In this document: positions 6,658 through 8,073 of the stretch, piece by piece
How positions within the stretch are numbered: position 1 is the stretch's first letter
Layout: every line of letters starts with the position of its first letter
Assembly: GCA_027306745.1 (NCBI GenBank)
Contig: DAHUZD010000224.1
Span: 1 to 8,073, forward strand
DNA: 8,073 bases
Direction of reading: 5' to 3'
Origin: Acidobacteriaceae bacterium
Lineage (GTDB): Bacteria > Acidobacteriota > Terriglobia > Terriglobales > Acidobacteriaceae
The notes under the pieces: generated by a model
Databases searched by the model: none
Seen by the model: the letters and a program-made list of their open reading frames with translations, nothing else
What the model was told of the DNA's origin: nothing
Program-made: the position numbers and the translations under genes

Positions 6658-7107
6658 CTAATTTGGAATAGTTGCTTCGGCGAGTATGGTGGTAAGGTCG
6701 TGGGTCATCTGCATCCACTGATCCCAGCGCTGATTGCCGAGTTGAGTACGCAGATCTGCCTGTAGTTTTTCCCAATAGGGCAATGCGTTCTGGAGCTGTT
6801 TCTCTCCAGATCTGGACAGCCCAAGGCGCCACTCCCGGCGATCCTTACCCCGGTGCTTTGCGATCCAGCCATGCCGATGCAGGATGGTGAGTGTGCGCGT
6901 GAGGGTAGTGCTATCCATCGCCAGCATTTGTCCCAATTGCAATTGAGAAACTTCACCGGCAAGAGAGAGAAATTGCAGCACGGTGAACTGTGTCGCCCGC
7001 AGACCGACCGGGCGCAGCGCCTCTTCATAGATTTGAGTGAGTTTTCGCGATGTGCGACGCAGGCTGGCGCACAAGCAGGGTAACGATGGGGGGCGAGGTG
7101 CTGACAT
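6658..7107 (-). CDS. MarR-family winged-helix transcriptional regulator
   Basis: A 149-residue dimeric DNA-binding repressor, usual length for MarR. The N-terminal dimerisation helix contains LRRTSRKLTQIYEEAL (16-31). The helix-turn-helix spans about 53-78 (VSQLQLGQMLAMDSTTLTRTL) and the wing carries the family's DRRE motif at 89-92. The dimerisation helix returns at the C-terminus. Two cysteines at residues 11 and 13 might serve in ligand or redox sensing, but that is inference. The start ATG at 7107 has no Shine-Dalgarno sequence, and the 22-bp palindrome begins only five bases upstream of it. No other start keeps the N-terminal helix. A very short leader or leaderless mRNA is possible. It is the first gene of a two-gene unit with the membrane protein. 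Confidence 0.93.
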   Translation of the reverse strand: MSAPRPPSLPCLCASLRRTSRKLTQIYEEALRPVGLRATQFTVLQFLSLAGEVSQLQLGQMLAMDSTTLTRTLTILHRHGWIAKHRGKDRREWRLGLSRSGEKQLQNALPYWEKLQADLRTQLGNQRWDQWMQMTHDLTTILAEATIPN

Positions 7108-7112
7108 GAAAT

Positions 7113-7134
7113 ATTAGATGTATATACATCTAAT
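7113..7134. promoter_or_regulatory. 22-bp perfect palindrome, likely MarR operator
   Basis: The half-site ATTAGATGTAT is followed directly by its exact reverse complement, ATACATCTAAT, with the axis between 7123 and 7124. It is five to six bases from the MarR start codon, and on the minus strand it overlaps a -10-like hexamer (TCTAAT, five bases before the ATG). MarR dimers typically bind palindromes of this size in their own promoters. Binding here would block RNA polymerase and give autorepression. Confidence 0.8.
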
Positions 7135-7298
7135 TGGATTCAGAAAGTATTTACACGAAGAATTGGCAAGTTGATTGGGGCATTTACGGACTTAAGGAAC
7201 AGAGAGAATGCTGGCCGCAAGAAACGACCCAAAGGCGAAGCTCAGTCGATATGCGAGCCTGCCTTTGGGCGTGTTGATTCCAGCAACTGAGATGGGAA

Positions 7299-7754
7299 TT
7301 AGTCCTTCGGTGCCAGCCAATAGGAATAGGCCAGCAACGCCGCGCCGACAGACAACGGAACCAGACCAACGAGATAAAACCACTCTTCGTTCGGGAAGGT
7401 GGCGCGAATCGTAAACAAAAAGATCGTCAGGACCAGGCCAACGGTGAAGTTAACCAACCCGCCAACCTTGCGCCCCTCGCGGCGCTTGAGGTCCTTCATG
7501 CGCTGCTCTTCTTTCAGGAACTCCAAGGCAGCCGCGCCGCCGTCGGGCGATTCGGCGATCCGCTTCAGCGTCTCATTCTTGTAGAACGCCTCTTTCTCGC
7601 GCCGCTTTGCATGCACCCAAATATAAATGGAAAGAAATACAAAAAAGGCGACGGTGCTGACGATCGGGATTGTAAGGGCCAGATTCGCTGGGTTGATGAT
7701 GGAATTTTCATTGAAGATATAGGCCAGATGGGCCGGATTCAGAATGGGATGCAT
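7299..7754 (-). CDS. Small three-helix membrane protein, DUF6249-like, divergent from ECF sigma gene
   Basis: A 151-residue membrane protein. A first hydrophobic segment lies at about 25-47. It is followed by a charged, probably coiled-coil cytoplasmic stretch at 50-97 (Lys/Arg/Glu rich, including ALEFLKEEQRMKDLKRREG), then two more membrane segments at about 98-119 and 124-146. The architecture resembles proteins annotated DUF6249 that I recall beside ECF sigma genes, but that label is from memory. AAGGAGAA at 7761-7768 lies upstream of the ATG with normal spacing. A candidate ECF promoter at 7838-7809 reads toward this gene. The long cytoplasmic stretch could contact the sigma factor or an anti-sigma factor, but no anti-sigma zinc motif is visible. 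Confidence 0.82.
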   Translation of the reverse strand: MHPILNPAHLAYIFNENSIINPANLALTIPIVSTVAFFVFLSIYIWVHAKRREKEAFYKNETLKRIAESPDGGAAALEFLKEEQRMKDLKRREGRKVGGLVNFTVGLVLTIFLFTIRATFPNEEWFYLVGLVPLSVGAALLAYSYWLAPKD

Positions 7755-7808
7755 GGTGCTTTCTCCTTGTGTGCGGACATTGCGCGAGTGTTCGTTCGCT
7801 ACAACCTG

Positions 7809-7838
7809 TCAGACTTGGGGGAATGGGATGCGGTTGCA
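7809..7838 (-). promoter_or_regulatory. Candidate ECF-type promoter for the DUF6249-like gene
   Basis: On the minus strand TGCAACC (7838-7832) is followed after exactly 17 bases by GTCTGA (7814-7809). AAC in the -35 element and GTC in the -10 element are the usual marks of ECF promoters. The upstream side is A-rich, as expected for an UP-like region. A start near 7803 would give a leader of about 50 bases containing the gene's ribosome site. Confidence 0.5.
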
Positions 7839-7859
7839 TTTATTTTTGAGCAGAAAAAA

Positions 7860-7889
7860 TGCAACCCGCACACGCAGCAGGCTGTCGTA
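7860..7889 (+). promoter_or_regulatory. Candidate ECF-type promoter for the sigma gene, mirror copy
   Basis: TGCAACC (7860-7866) is followed after exactly 17 bases by GTCGTA (7884-7889). It is the same layout as the opposite-strand copy at 7838-7809. The two -35 blocks form a 10-bp inverted repeat (GGTTGCATTT 7832-7841 with AAATGCAACC 7857-7866) around an AT-rich 15-base centre. A start near 7896 leaves about 22 bases before the sigma gene's GTG codon. Confidence 0.5.
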
Positions 7890-7917
7890 CTGTATTGGGT
7901 GAGGTGCGAAGAACGGC

Positions 7918-8073
7918 GTGAGCGCCAGCGAAGATCAGGCCGATGTGGAGCGAGTTCTGGCGGGAGACGACACTGCCTTTGCCGGGATCGTGCAGCGCTG
8001 GCAAGGGCCGCTGGTGAATCTGGCCTATCGCTTTTGCCGCGACCGTGGCCGTGCGGAAGAGATGGCGCAGGAG
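7918..8073 (+). CDS. ECF-family RNA polymerase sigma factor, 3' end outside window
   Basis: The first 52 residues of a sigma-70 family extracytoplasmic-function factor. After a short acidic lead the frame reads VLAGDDTAFAGIVQRWQGPLVNLAYRFCRD and then RGRAEEMAQE at the window edge. This is the start of region 2, which binds core polymerase and the -10 element; the expected continuation is the conserved 'AF/VF' block. The start is GTG at 7918. A TGA at 7900-7902 closes the frame upstream and no ATG lies between, so this is the only reasonable start. The ribosome site is weak (GAGG at 7901-7904, 13 bases away). Divergent placement with a membrane-protein gene, and mirrored ECF promoter motifs between them, suggest self-activation. 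Confidence 0.92.
   Translation, partial: MSASEDQADVERVLAGDDTAFAGIVQRWQGPLVNLAYRFCRDRGRAEEMAQE

Overview
The window looks like a chromosomal segment from a member of the Acidobacteriota (Terriglobia/Acidobacteriaceae-like). This is inferred from moderately high GC, from clean AGGAG-type ribosome sites, from intergenic repeats of the 'GTCATTCTGAGCGAAG...GAAGAATC' and 'GTGCCCAGGTCTC-loop-GAGACCTGGGC' kind that I remember as scattered through acidobacterial genomes, and from the style of several small proteins. No plasmid, phage, transposase or CRISPR signal is visible. The taxonomic call is from memory and no search was run.

Layout. Bases 1-750 hold the 3' part of a UppP/BacA-type undecaprenyl-diphosphatase. 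A 343-bp gap with two inverted dispersed-repeat copies and a terminator-like hairpin follows. Then comes a class I SAM-dependent methyltransferase (1094-1930). A perfect hairpin sits between it and a convergent zinc alcohol dehydrogenase/aldehyde reductase of the YahK type (2139-3185, minus). Two small genes diverge from a 92-bp spacer: a Cys-pair, zinc-ribbon-like protein (minus) and a 65-residue basic protein (plus). A roughly 630-bp non-coding stretch rich in hairpins leads to an orphan receiver-domain response regulator (4564-5022).

The middle carries two stable RNA genes: tRNA-Leu(CAA) on the minus strand (5116-5203) and RNase P RNA, rnpB, on the plus strand (about 5461-5860).

The right third has two regulatory modules. 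The first is a minus-strand MarR-family regulator followed immediately by a six-helix membrane protein. The regulator's stop codon lies inside the next gene's Shine-Dalgarno sequence, and a 22-bp perfect palindrome sits directly upstream of the regulator, so autoregulation of a two-gene operon is likely. The second is a small membrane protein (DUF6249-like, minus) divergent from an ECF sigma factor cut off by the window end. Their shared spacer holds two mirror-image ECF-type promoter motifs, TGCAACC-N17-GTC in each direction. This suggests that the sigma factor drives its own gene and the membrane-protein gene together.

Most of the window is ordinary housekeeping or conserved-hypothetical content. 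The best candidates for undescribed biology are the mirrored ECF promoter pair with its membrane partner, the MarR-membrane operon, and the structured non-coding region before the response regulator.
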